Positions 8,225 through 14,173 of a stretch of DNA of 14,604 nucleotides are shown here, one piece after another. Within the stretch, counting starts at the first letter, position 1; each line of letters starts with the position of its first letter. The DNA is from DATHWB01 sp040902855 (lineage in GTDB: Bacteria; Actinomycetota; Acidimicrobiia; Spongiisociales; ZC4RG35), in NCBI GenBank assembly GCA_040902855.1, contig JBBDWN010000143.1, positions 1 through 14,604 of the forward strand, written 5' to 3'. The notes under the pieces were generated by a model that saw nothing but the letters and a program-made list of their open reading frames with translations, was not told where the DNA came from and made no database searches. The position numbers and the translations under genes were made by a program.

Positions 8225-8298
8225 GCTGGCGTAGCTCAGATGGCCAGAGCAGCTGACTTGTAATCAGCAGGTCGTGGGTTCGAGTCCCACCGCCAGCT
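8225..8298 (+). tRNA. tRNA-Thr (anticodon TGT)
   Basis: The 74-base cloverleaf folds completely. The acceptor stem is gctggcg (8225-8231) with cgccagc (8291-8297). The D stem is gctc/gagc and the anticodon stem gctga/tcagc around loop cttgtaa. The T stem is gtggg/cccac with loop ttcgagt. The anticodon TGT (8259-8261) reads ACA and other ACN threonine codons. The discriminator is T8298, and the next bases are ccca, so CCA is not encoded in register and must be added enzymatically. No downstream copy of the 3' end was seen, so there is no sign of an integrated element using this tRNA. Confidence 0.97.
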
Positions 8299-8304
8299 CC
8301 CAAT

Positions 8305-8342
8305 CCGCTTTTTAGCGGGGCAGCGGTACATTTTTGTACCGC
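8305..8342. terminator. Two tandem T-loop hairpins, putative bidirectional terminator
   Basis: The first hairpin is ccgct-tttt-agcgg (8305-8318). The second is gcggtaca-tttt-tgtaccgc (8323-8342), a perfect 8-bp stem. Both have a TTTT loop rather than a T-tail after the stem. They lie between the tRNA (+) and the end of the RelE-type toxin gene (-), where a shared terminator would be expected. They could also be folded 3' trailer RNA of the tRNA transcript. Confidence 0.5.
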
Positions 8343-8379
8343 AACGCAGACCAGAACGGTAGAACTCCCCAGCAGTGCG

Positions 8380-8640
8380 TCAGCGCGGTCGGTAGACGTC
8401 CCGGCGGTGTTGCACCCGGTGAATCAGCACGATCTTGTCCTCGAGGATCTCGTAGATGACTCGATAGTCGCCGCGACGTGCCGACCGGAGCCCTTCCAGT
8501 TCGCCGACGAGCGGCTTGCCGAGTCGTTGCGGATTTCCGGCGATCGGACCGAAGATTGTCTCGACGGCTGCCTGTCGAATCTTTTCAGGGAGACTGTTGA
8601 GGCGTCGCAAGCCTTCGGGTGTGATCTCGACCTCGTACAC
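8380..8640 (-). CDS. relE: RelE/ParE superfamily toxin
   Basis: Toxin of a type II toxin-antitoxin pair. RelE family proteins cut mRNA in the ribosomal A site and arrest growth until bound by the antitoxin. The 86-aa protein shows the usual order: an N-terminal beta strand (YEVEITPEGLRRL), two helices, then the basic core GLRSARRGDYRVIYEI and the end HRVQHRRDVYR. The length is typical. The start must be GTG at 8640, because the only upstream in-frame codons are three sense codons and then the antitoxin stop (8650-8652). The two genes thus share one reading frame split by a TGA. There is no good Shine-Dalgarno sequence, so translation probably depends on reinitiation after the antitoxin. Confidence 0.9.
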   Translation of the reverse strand: MYEVEITPEGLRRLNSLPEKIRQAAVETIFGPIAGNPQRLGKPLVGELEGLRSARRGDYRVIYEILEDKIVLIHRVQHRRDVYRPR

Positions 8641-8649
8641 GGGATGGCG

Positions 8650-8904
8650 TCAAAGATTGTCTCGGAGGCGAAGTCTCTTGCCGTTGGTGGCTTCCTTGCG
8701 CGACCGCCTCAGAGAGGACATCAGTTCGTCGTCTCGGAGTATGTCGAGTGACTCTTCGAGAGAATCGAGGTCGTCGGGACTCATGAGTACGAAAGACGGG
8801 CGCCCATTGCGGGTCACCAGGATGCGGTCGTGTTGGCTTTCGACTCGGTCCGCCAGTTCAGACAGGTGCGCCTTGACTTCCGAAAATGGGAGCGTGTCAC
8901 TCAT
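8650..8904 (-). CDS. Phd/YefM family antitoxin
   Basis: Antitoxin of 84 aa preceding the RelE-type toxin in one operon. The N-terminal Phd/YefM DNA-binding fold is recognisable: FSEVKAHLSELADRVE, then RILVTRNGRPSFVLMSPDDLDSLEESLDIL. The C-terminal part, rich in Ser, Arg and Lys, would wrap the toxin. The family normally represses its own operon, and the promoter shows three AGGTCA half-sites that fit this. ATG 8904 lies 6 bases after a TACAAT box, so the message is probably leaderless. The stop is 9 bases before the toxin start. Confidence 0.9.
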   Translation of the reverse strand: MSDTLPFSEVKAHLSELADRVESQHDRILVTRNGRPSFVLMSPDDLDSLEESLDILRDDELMSSLRRSRKEATNGKRLRLRDNL

Positions 8905-8934
8905 CAGGTCATTGTAGGTCAGAATTGTGACCTG
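8905..8934 (-). promoter_or_regulatory. Antitoxin-toxin promoter with AGGTCA operator
   Basis: On the minus strand a TACAAT -10 box (8911-8916) is followed by 6 bases and the antitoxin ATG. On the plus strand AGGTCA occurs at 8906-8911 and 8916-8921, 10 bases apart (one helical turn). Its reverse complement TGACCT lies at 8928-8933. The outer arms match over 7 bases (8905-8911 with 8928-8934). The sites overlap and flank the -10 box, as expected for an autoregulatory Phd-type operator. Confidence 0.65.
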
Positions 8935-9343
8935 TTGGGTCTGTGGTCACCGGCCGGCGGACGCATGGGCGTTTTGGGCCTTTCGTCGCTTTCGAGGGCT
9001 TCAGAGCTGTCGCTGCAGTGACAACGAAGCTGAGACGGCCCCCTCGTCCAAGCCACTCTGCGGGCGTCTTGGATGGGTCCCTCTGAACGCCGCGGACCTC
9101 GTCGCCGCCAGTCATGGGGCTCACCTGATCGCGTGTTCAACTACCCGGGATGACGGTTGTGCCACAAGGCGTCGGTTGCCCCTTCACTTCGTGATGCTTG
9201 CCGACAAACCGGGCGGTATCCGGAGCCGGACGACTGTGAGCTGTGCGGTCGACACCACATCTGAACGCGTGGCGAGGTAGTGAGCGCCGAACCGACCGAA
9301 CGATGTCGGGCTGGTCCGGACGCTCCCTGGATTCTTCGAGGGC
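8935..9343. other. About 410 bases without a convincing gene
   Basis: Open frames exist on both strands here, but their translations are rich in Arg, Pro and Ser and have no domain, start signal or family likeness. The only structures seen are weak: a 16-base near-palindrome at 9008-9023, an 11-base palindrome in ttgtgccacaa (about 9157-9167), and a loose stem between 9171-9175 and 9201-9205. It lies between the toxin-antitoxin promoter and the 3' end of the small stress operon. It may be decayed accessory DNA. Confidence 0.5.
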
Positions 9344-9427
9344 TCAGCGCCCGCGTCTGCTGAAGCCGAAACCGCCGAATACGACCAGTAGCACGATGAT
9401 CAGGATGATCCATTGGATGGTGCTCAT
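9344..9427 (-). CDS. 27-aa hydrophobic membrane peptide
   Basis: This frame is far below usual gene-finder limits. It encodes MSTIQWIILIIVLLVVF followed by GGFGFSRRGR and a stop. It has a hydrophobic helix at about 4-17, a Gly/Phe turn and a basic C-terminus, the layout of a small single-pass membrane protein with its basic end inside. A strong Shine-Dalgarno region (AGGAAAGAAGGAAA on the minus strand) lies directly before the ATG at 9427. It follows the DUF6458 gene by 52 bases on the same strand, so the two probably share a transcript. Peptides of this kind are common, poorly characterised and often stress-linked. I cannot name a family with certainty. Confidence 0.65.
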   Translation of the reverse strand: MSTIQWIILIIVLLVVFGGFGFSRRGR

Positions 9428-9479
9428 GATTTCCTTCTTTCCTGTTGAGTGTCGTCCCTGGGTTGCCGAGACCGCCCTG

Positions 9480-9683
9480 TCAGCGTTCGACGATCGTGAC
9501 GTCGCTGTCCTTGGATCCGGCTGACGTGACGAGCGTCAGGACGACGCCGATCGCTCCGGCCACCATGAGGATCAATCCGATGGTGTTGAGGTTAAATCCT
9601 TCGCCTTCGACGCTGACTCCCCAGTAGAGGACCGCGCCGAGCGCTGCCAGGACCAAGCTTCCTACGATTCCGCCGTTACGCAT
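9480..9683 (-). CDS. DUF6458 family small membrane protein
   Basis: A 67-aa protein with two transmembrane helices, about residues 4-22 (GGIVGSLVLAALGAVLYWGV) and 34-54 (NTIGLILMVAGAIGVVLTLVT), joined by a short loop with VEGEGFNLN. The ILMVAGAIGV segment and overall size match the actinobacterial DUF6458 family as I know it. The function is not established. ATG 9683 has AAGGGAG about 7 bases upstream. It heads a two-gene unit with the 27-aa peptide and lies behind a GTTT-N16-GGGTA stress-type promoter, suggesting a role in the envelope stress response (inference). Confidence 0.82.
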   Translation of the reverse strand: MRNGGIVGSLVLAALGAVLYWGVSVEGEGFNLNTIGLILMVAGAIGVVLTLVTSAGSKDSDVTIVER

Positions 9684-9693
9684 GTGTGAGCTC

Positions 9694-9755
9694 CCTTGTC
9701 GGTGATGCTGAGAGATCGTCTACCCACGACGGGCAACACCTAAACACCGACAAGG
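9694..9755 (-). promoter_or_regulatory. SigB/SigF-type promoter inside an 11-bp inverted repeat
   Basis: On the minus strand GTTT (plus 9742-9745), a 16-base spacer and GGGTAG (plus 9720-9725) match the GTTT-N15-17-GGGTA consensus known for mycobacterial SigF and related general stress sigma factors. A perfect inverted repeat flanks it: ccttgtcggtg at 9694-9704 and caccgacaagg at 9745-9755. An A-tract on the minus strand, upstream of the -35 (about 9759-9765), could serve as an UP element. Only the promoter-distal arm would be transcribed, so the repeat more likely acts as a DNA operator than as an RNA hairpin. Confidence 0.55.
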
Positions 9756-9911
9756 TCGATTTTTTGGGGGTCCAGATCGGCGCCACGAGAAGGACGACCC
9801 GAGTTGCGAGGCCAGTTGGTCGCTGGGTGGGCGTGCGCTCGGGCGCGTGTGAGGGCGGATTGGTGGGCCGCCGGTCTTTTGCGAAATCCCCTCGTATACC
9901 GGGTCCGTCGA

Positions 9912-9917
9912 TACCCT
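9912..9917 (+). promoter_or_regulatory. -10 box (TACCCT) of the DUF3263 operon
   Basis: TACCCT ends 13 bases before ATG 9931. GGAG at 9920-9923 could be a Shine-Dalgarno sequence, but a start 6-7 bases after TACCCT would fall on or beyond it. A second candidate, TATACC around 9894-9899, would keep the GGAG in the leader. I cannot decide between them. Confidence 0.35.
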
Positions 9918-9930
9918 TCGGAGTACTGAA

Positions 9931-10140
9931 ATGTTGACTCTCGCCGATCGCCGCATTCTCGACTTCGAGCGCGGGTGGTGGATGTATCCCTTCCCCAAGG
10001 AATGCACCATCTCCGATGTGCTCGGGTTCGACCCTGACCGGTATTACACGCGCCTGCGTGAGCTCGTCGACCTACCGGAGGCGGACCGCTACGACCCGTT
10101 GACCGTGAGGCGACTGCGAGCGTTGATCGGGAGCAGATGA
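9931..10140 (+). CDS. DUF3263 family protein
   Basis: A 69-aa protein starting MLTLADRRILDFERGWW, with the SDVLGFDPDRYYTRLRELVD core that defines DUF3263. It is a small, charged, probably helix-turn-helix-like cytoplasmic protein; the core resembles a short DNA-binding helix pair, but no function is established. Its stop overlaps the start of the LytR_C gene by ATGA, so translation is coupled. The same pair occurs in Mycobacterium tuberculosis as Rv0430-Rv0431, which supports a linked role. ATG 9931 is chosen over TTG 9934 because GGAG lies 7 bases before it. Confidence 0.88.
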   Translation: MLTLADRRILDFERGWWMYPFPKECTISDVLGFDPDRYYTRLRELVDLPEADRYDPLTVRRLRALIGSR

Positions 10141-10700
10141 TGGACGGCCGGGGCAAGCACGTCGCCTCCGGATCCTCGGCTTTCATCCGGGATCTCGTGG
10201 TGATGGCGGTGGGGATCGTGATCGTCGGCGTCCTCCTCTACGGGGGCCTTTCGCTGCTCGCCGGTCTTGGGGCGGACGACCAGGATGCGGCCGATACGAC
10301 CGTGGCGAGCGAGACGACCTCTCCCTCCACCATCGAGACGATCGCCACCAGCGACCCGACGACCACCACGACGACAGCACCCGAGACCACCACGACGACG
10401 GCAGCGGTGGTCATCCGTGATCCTTCACAGGTGACGGTCGTCGTTCTGAACGCAGCCAACCGCTCCGGCATCGCCGGCAGGCTCACGACGAGCCTCGGTG
10501 AGGCGGGCTACCAGATGCTGCAGCCGGACAACTACGAGCCTCAGCTCGACCAGTCCCGCGTCTGGTACGTGGGCGATTTCGCTCCTGAAGCGGCCGAATT
10601 GCAGGCGGGATTCGTGCCCGATGCCGCCATCGAGCCGTATGAGGGGCCTGACGTGGGCGCCGACATCGTCGTCGTTCTCGGGGCCGGCTTCGAAGGGTGA
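10137..10700 (+). CDS. LytR_C domain membrane protein, VirR-like
   Basis: A 187-aa protein with a short cytoplasmic start, one transmembrane helix at about 18-42 (FIRDLVVMAVGIVIVGVLLYGG region), a long threonine-rich stalk at about 53-93 and a C-terminal LytR_C domain (VTVVVLNAANRSGIAGRLTTSLGEAG to the VVVLGAGF end). LytR_C domains lie outside the membrane and are linked to cell-wall polymer attachment. The closest named relative by architecture and neighbourhood is Rv0431 (VirR), which controls vesicle release in M. tuberculosis. ATG 10137 overlaps the DUF3263 stop. The next codon is also ATG, better spaced from GGGAG, so the true start may be 10140. The 3' end overlaps the next start by GTGA. 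Confidence 0.88.
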   Translation: MMDGRGKHVASGSSAFIRDLVVMAVGIVIVGVLLYGGLSLLAGLGADDQDAADTTVASETTSPSTIETIATSDPTTTTTTAPETTTTTAAVVIRDPSQVTVVVLNAANRSGIAGRLTTSLGEAGYQMLQPDNYEPQLDQSRVWYVGDFAPEAAELQAGFVPDAAIEPYEGPDVGADIVVVLGAGFEG

Positions 10701-11545
10701 GCGTCGGCGGTCCGCCTGTGGGCCGCGACCCGTGGCCGGTCGCCGCATGGGCGATGACCGGATTCACCTTGCTGGCACTTGCGGTTGGTATCGCCGGCAA
10801 CGTCTTGTCGAGGACTGTGGTCCTCGATGGCCTTGCGCTGTGGCCGCTGGCCGCACTGGCTGTCCCCGCAGCCCTCATCGGGCTGAAAGGCGGGCGGCAT
10901 CGGGCTCTCGCCCCGCTCATGCTGGTCAGTTGGATGCTGATCACTGTCGGCCTGCATTTGGGCGGGTTCGAGGGCCTGCCGTCGACCGCGTCGGCAGTCA
11001 CCACCGATCTGAGCGGAACCGACACCGCCCGGCTCACCGTTTCTGTCGACGGCCTGGCGGTCAAGATCGGACAGGGGCCGTTCGAAGTGTCGCCGAGTCC
11101 GGTTGGCGGCTCGGGCGGCGTGCCAGTCATCGAGCGGGTCTCCGGCACGGCGGCCACCGCACTCGTCGTCACAGACGACCCGGACCGCTCCCCGTGGTTC
11201 CGGTTCGGTGAGTATCGAATCTCGCTCGACTCCGGAATTGCCTGGGATCTGCGGATCCGGGTGGGGGGTCTCGACGCCGACGTCTCGCAGGTCGACGTCG
11301 TGGGTGCCAGGTTCGAGGCGTCCACCGGCCGGGTCGTGCTCGGAGCGCCGTCGGCCCCGACGACGGTCGAGATCGCCGGCGACATCGAGGTATCTGTGCC
11401 TGCGGGAGTGGCTGTGACCGTGATCGGTTCGACTCGCGTGCCGTCGGACTGGACTGTCGACGGCGAGGACGCCACGGCTCCCGCGGTTGGTGAAGGATGG
11501 ACGATCCGAGTGCTGTCCGGGTCCGTTCGAATCGTGAGTCGCTGA
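10697..11545 (+). CDS. Membrane protein with LiaF-like beta-rich C-terminal domain
   Basis: A 282-aa protein with three predicted transmembrane helices (about 14-37, 41-62 and 69-89) followed by about 190 residues of alternating beta strands. The C-terminal part contains repeats of the type IRVGGLDADVSQVDVVGARFEASTGRVVLGAPS and VEIAGDIEVSVPAGVAVTVIG. That is the pattern of LiaF, DUF4097 or toast-rack beta-helix domains, with the phrase SVPAGVAVTV typical. Such proteins often modulate envelope-stress systems. No two-component genes are nearby, so that role is not shown here. GTG 10697 overlaps the LytR_C stop by four bases, giving a tight three-gene operon. The product sits in the membrane beside the LytR_C protein, and a joint envelope function is inference. 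Confidence 0.78.
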   Translation: MSVGGPPVGRDPWPVAAWAMTGFTLLALAVGIAGNVLSRTVVLDGLALWPLAALAVPAALIGLKGGRHRALAPLMLVSWMLITVGLHLGGFEGLPSTASAVTTDLSGTDTARLTVSVDGLAVKIGQGPFEVSPSPVGGSGGVPVIERVSGTAATALVVTDDPDRSPWFRFGEYRISLDSGIAWDLRIRVGGLDADVSQVDVVGARFEASTGRVVLGAPSAPTTVEIAGDIEVSVPAGVAVTVIGSTRVPSDWTVDGEDATAPAVGEGWTIRVLSGSVRIVSR

Positions 11546-11546
11546 G

Positions 11547-11552
11547 TACCCT
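11547..11552 (+). promoter_or_regulatory. -10 box (TACCCT) of a leaderless AI-2E gene promoter
   Basis: TACCCT begins 2 bases after the stop of the LiaF-like gene and is followed by 7 bases and GTG 11560. The arrangement copies that before the P450 gene. No Shine-Dalgarno sequence precedes the GTG. Confidence 0.45.
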
Positions 11553-11559
11553 GGCCGAC

Positions 11560-12792
11560 GTGAGCGACGTACGTTCGACAGACCGCATGCGTCGAGCCGC
11601 CTTGACCGTCTGGACGGCCATCGGCTCGTTCGTCATCCTCGGTGTGTTGGCCTGGGCGGCCAATCAGGTGCGCATCATCTGGCTTCCGCTCGTCTTCGCC
11701 GTCGGTCTCGTGATCATTCTCGATCCGATCGCTACCGCAATCGAGCGCGCCGGGATCCCTCGTGTTGTCGGGACCGTGTTCGCTTTCGTCGTCTTCGCCG
11801 GCTTTCTCGTCGCCATCGGGTTCCTTGCTGTCCCCACGATTCAGACCCAGGCGGCAGATTTCGGTCAACGGCTCCCGGTGCTCTACGACGAGACCATCGC
11901 GTTGCTCTCGGACACGTCCGACGACCTGGGAGTCGATCTGGGTCCGGTGTGGACGTCTGCCACGATCTCGGAGTGGATCGCCGACCCTGCCAACCAGGAG
12001 ACCCTGCAGAATCTGGTTGGCGGATTCGGTTCCGGCGCGGGCAGGTTGATCCGAGGGGTGGCGGAGACGGTGGCGATCTTCGCTCTCGCACCGGTGCTCG
12101 CCTTCTACCTGCTGCTGGATCTTCCGCGGACCAAGCGCCTCGCAGTGGAACTGGTTCCCCGCTCGGTTCGTCACGAGTTCCAGCACGTGTCCACCCGGGT
12201 CGCCACGGCAGTCGCGGCGTTCGTGCGGGGCCAGCTTCTGGTGGCCTTCATCGTGGGAGCCCTGTCGGCTGGAGTTCTGCTGCTCCTCGACCTTCCTTTC
12301 TGGTTGATCATCGGAATGGCGGCGGGCGTGCTGAACCTGGTGCCGTTCGTCGGCCCGTTCGTCGGGGGCCTGCTCGCCGTGGTGGTCGCACTGGTGGAGG
12401 GCGAGCCGTCGAAGGCGTTGCTGGCGGTGGTTCTGTTCACCGCGATCCAGCAGGTCGACAACCACATCATCACGCCGATGGTCCAGCGCACCAGGGTGTT
12501 GCTGTCACCGCTGGTGATCGTGCTCGCTCTGATCGTCGGCGGTTCGGTGGCCGGTTTGCTCGGTGTCCTCGTCGCTGTTCCTCTGGTGGCGGTCATCCGG
12601 ATCGTCGCGGGCCATCTGTGGAGGACGCGGATGCTGGGTGAGTCGTGGGCGGAGGCGCTCGACGCATCGATCGAAGTCACCCAGCGCCCCGACCGCATGC
12701 GGGTGCGACCCCGCAAGCTGCAGGACGAGCGCTTGTTCGACACGGCTGAGTTGCGTCAGACGGATGCCGACCCGGTCAAGACCGATTCCTGA
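11560..12792 (+). CDS. AI-2E family transporter
   Basis: A 410-aa polytopic membrane protein of the AI-2E (UPF0118, PerM/TqsA) family. Two N-terminal hydrophobic blocks (about 14-55 and 65-90) are followed by a soluble stretch (about 92-165) and a larger C-terminal membrane half. Family hallmarks are VRGQLLVAFIVGAL, the GVLNLVPFVGPFVGG loop and the QQVDNHIITPMVQ helix. The family includes a reported AI-2 exporter (TqsA) and Na+/H+ antiporters, so quorum sensing should not be assumed. GTG 11560 is preferred over an upstream ATG at 11497, which lies inside the preceding gene, because of the TACCCT box. The C-terminal tail is basic and then acidic, probably cytoplasmic. Confidence 0.92.
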   Translation: MSDVRSTDRMRRAALTVWTAIGSFVILGVLAWAANQVRIIWLPLVFAVGLVIILDPIATAIERAGIPRVVGTVFAFVVFAGFLVAIGFLAVPTIQTQAADFGQRLPVLYDETIALLSDTSDDLGVDLGPVWTSATISEWIADPANQETLQNLVGGFGSGAGRLIRGVAETVAIFALAPVLAFYLLLDLPRTKRLAVELVPRSVRHEFQHVSTRVATAVAAFVRGQLLVAFIVGALSAGVLLLLDLPFWLIIGMAAGVLNLVPFVGPFVGGLLAVVVALVEGEPSKALLAVVLFTAIQQVDNHIITPMVQRTRVLLSPLVIVLALIVGGSVAGLLGVLVAVPLVAVIRIVAGHLWRTRMLGESWAEALDASIEVTQRPDRMRVRPRKLQDERLFDTAELRQTDADPVKTDS

Positions 12793-12797
12793 GGAGG
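12791..12797 (+). promoter_or_regulatory. Shine-Dalgarno (GAGGAGG) that fixes the alaX-like start
   Basis: GAGGAGG overlaps the AI-2E stop codon and lies 5 bases before GTG 12803. It sets the start of the editing protein and makes the two genes one operon. The frame is open upstream to 12563, but those codons lie within the AI-2E gene. Confidence 0.65.
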
Positions 12798-12802
12798 CTG
12801 TC

Positions 12803-13519
12803 GTGGAGATCGAAGAACTGGCTGGTCGCGACGCGTATCTTGTGACCGCCGAAGGCGACGTCGAAACGGTCACAGACGCGGGCATCGTCCTGTCCCGGAC
12901 CGTCTTCTACGCCCGCGGTGGGGGACAGCCGGGCGACACCGGCATTCTCACCTGGGACGGCGGCCAGACTCGTATCGCCGACACGGTTCGCGTGGACGGA
13001 GTCGTCACCCACATCCCCGTCGAGGGCGATCCGCTGCCTGAGCCTGGAATGGGCGTGGAGGGTGTCATCGATTGGGACCGCCGCTACCGCACGATGCGTA
13101 CTCATACCGCGCTTCATGCCCTGTCCGGGGTGGTGTTCCGGGATTTCGGGGCGAAGGTGACGGGCGGGAACATGGAGCCTGGCGCGGCGAGGATGGATTT
13201 CGAACTCGATGGGATCTCCCAGGAGTTCGGCAAGCAGGTGGAGGACAAGCTCAACGCCGAACTGGTGAAGGGCTACCCGACCGAGATCGTCTATCTCGCC
13301 CGGGACATCGCCCTGCAGGATCCCGATCTCATCCGCACCAAGGTCAACCTCATCCCCGAGTTCGTCTCCGAGATCCGGGTGGTGGATATCGTCGGACTCG
13401 ATCGCCAGGCAGACGGGGGCACCCACGTCAGGTCGACCCTCGAGGTCGGTCAGGTGCGAGTGGTCAAGACCGAGTCGAAGGGCAAGGCCAACAAGCGGAT
13501 GCGCATTGAACTGACGTGA
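12803..13519 (+). CDS. AlaX-type alanyl-tRNA editing protein
   Basis: A free-standing relative of the AlaRS editing domain; such proteins hydrolyse mischarged Ser- or Gly-tRNA-Ala. The 238-aa protein has an N-terminal beta barrel with GGGQPGDTG (39-47), the first zinc pair in HTALH (H101, H105) and a C-terminal GGTHV motif. The third ligand, normally the Cys of CGGTHV, is Asp (D204, in QADGGTHV), with H208 kept. Asp can bind zinc, so activity is likely but not certain. The protein lacks the synthetase catalytic core, and the length fits the AlaX-M class. It follows the AI-2E gene by 10 bases with GAGGAGG before GTG 12803. It converges on vapC with 16 bases between. Confidence 0.9.
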   Translation: MEIEELAGRDAYLVTAEGDVETVTDAGIVLSRTVFYARGGGQPGDTGILTWDGGQTRIADTVRVDGVVTHIPVEGDPLPEPGMGVEGVIDWDRRYRTMRTHTALHALSGVVFRDFGAKVTGGNMEPGAARMDFELDGISQEFGKQVEDKLNAELVKGYPTEIVYLARDIALQDPDLIRTKVNLIPEFVSEIRVVDIVGLDRQADGGTHVRSTLEVGQVRVVKTESKGKANKRMRIELT

Positions 13520-13535
13520 TCGGTGCTCGCGCAGG

Positions 13536-13934
13536 TCAAGGTGCGATCAACCGCACGGTCGGGAAGTAGGTGCGGTATCCCCGCGAATCACGGGTGAGAA
13601 GGTCAAGTCCTTCTACCGCAGCGTGGGCGCCGATATAGAAGTCGGGTAAGGGTGTGGTCTCCGTTCCACCCCGACGGCGGTAGTCCGCAAATGCCCGCCC
13701 TGTGAGGAACCCGGCGGCGTAGGGGAGGGGCCGGCGCTGGTAGAGATCGGGGGGAAGGGCGGTGTCCAGTCTTTCGATCGAGTCGAATGCAAGGGACACC
13801 TCGGCGTAGATGATCGGGTTGATGCAGGCGACGTTCCGATCTGCCGCGTGCGCCAGCGCCGAACTCGACCAGTCGTACCACTCCGGATCGCGGGTAGCGA
13901 TGTCGATGAACACGTTGGTGTCGACGAGGATCAC
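13536..13934 (-). CDS. vapC: VapC family PIN-domain ribonuclease toxin
   Basis: Toxin of a VapBC pair. PIN-domain toxins cut RNA, often tRNA or 23S rRNA, using Mg2+ held by a ring of acidic residues. Here the residues are D5 (LVDTNVFID), E45 (IIYAEVS), D98 (LPDFYIGAHA) and D116 (LLTRDSRGY), so the active site is complete. The 132-aa length is typical. GTG 13934 overlaps the antitoxin stop in a GTGA junction, so translation is coupled. The RNA target cannot be read from sequence. Confidence 0.92.
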   Translation of the reverse strand: MILVDTNVFIDIATRDPEWYDWSSSALAHAADRNVACINPIIYAEVSLAFDSIERLDTALPPDLYQRRPLPYAAGFLTGRAFADYRRRGGTETTPLPDFYIGAHAAVEGLDLLTRDSRGYRTYFPTVRLIAP

Positions 13935-14164
13935 CGCTCACCACGAGTGAGAGCCATCAACTCGTCGGTCGTCCATTCCGATGTGGCGGCTCCGGTGAGA
14001 CGCCTTACCGCCCGAGCACCGCGACCATGTTCGACGGCTGTGGACCGTACGATGCGCACGGTGTCGCCTTCGACGACAAAGTCCACTTCGGTGTCAGGCA
14101 GGAATCCGAAGCGTTCCCGCACCTCGATGGGGATCGTCACTTGGCCTTTGGATGTGATTCGCAT
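13931..14164 (-). CDS. vapB: AbrB/SpoVT-type VapB antitoxin
   Basis: A 77-aa antitoxin. The N-terminal AbrB swapped-hairpin DNA-binding domain is clear: MRITSKGQVTIPIEVRERFGF, then DTEVDFVVEGDTVRIV. The C-terminal part (SEWTTDELMALTRGER) would dock in the toxin groove. ATG 14164 is chosen because AGGAG lies 6 bases upstream and the AbrB domain begins there; the open frame upstream to 14491 is antisense to cvpA. It precedes vapC with a 4-base overlap. The inverted repeats just upstream are likely the autoregulation site. Confidence 0.9.
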   Translation of the reverse strand: MRITSKGQVTIPIEVRERFGFLPDTEVDFVVEGDTVRIVRSTAVEHGRGARAVRRLTGAATSEWTTDELMALTRGER

Positions 14165-14173
14165 GTGTGCTCC

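Noticed and set aside
9141..9413. 90-codon minus-strand frame in the gene-poor stretch
   Set aside because: Translation has no domain and unusual composition, it overlaps the better supported 27-aa frame, and no start signal was found.
8225..9930. Genomic island integrated at tRNA-Thr
   Set aside because: The tRNA-TA neighbourhood suggested it, but I found no second copy of the tRNA 3' end, no integrase and no transposase.
10483..12465. Very long open frame (660 codons) on the minus strand
   Set aside because: It is antisense to three well-supported plus-strand genes (LytR_C, LiaF-like, AI-2E). Its translation is low-complexity, rich in Arg, Asp, Pro and Ser, with no domain. Long antisense frames are a common by-product of high GC.
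11560..12792. Quorum-sensing export role for the AI-2E protein
   Set aside because: The family name comes from one reported member; other members are Na+/H+ antiporters. No luxS or AI-2 gene lies nearby.
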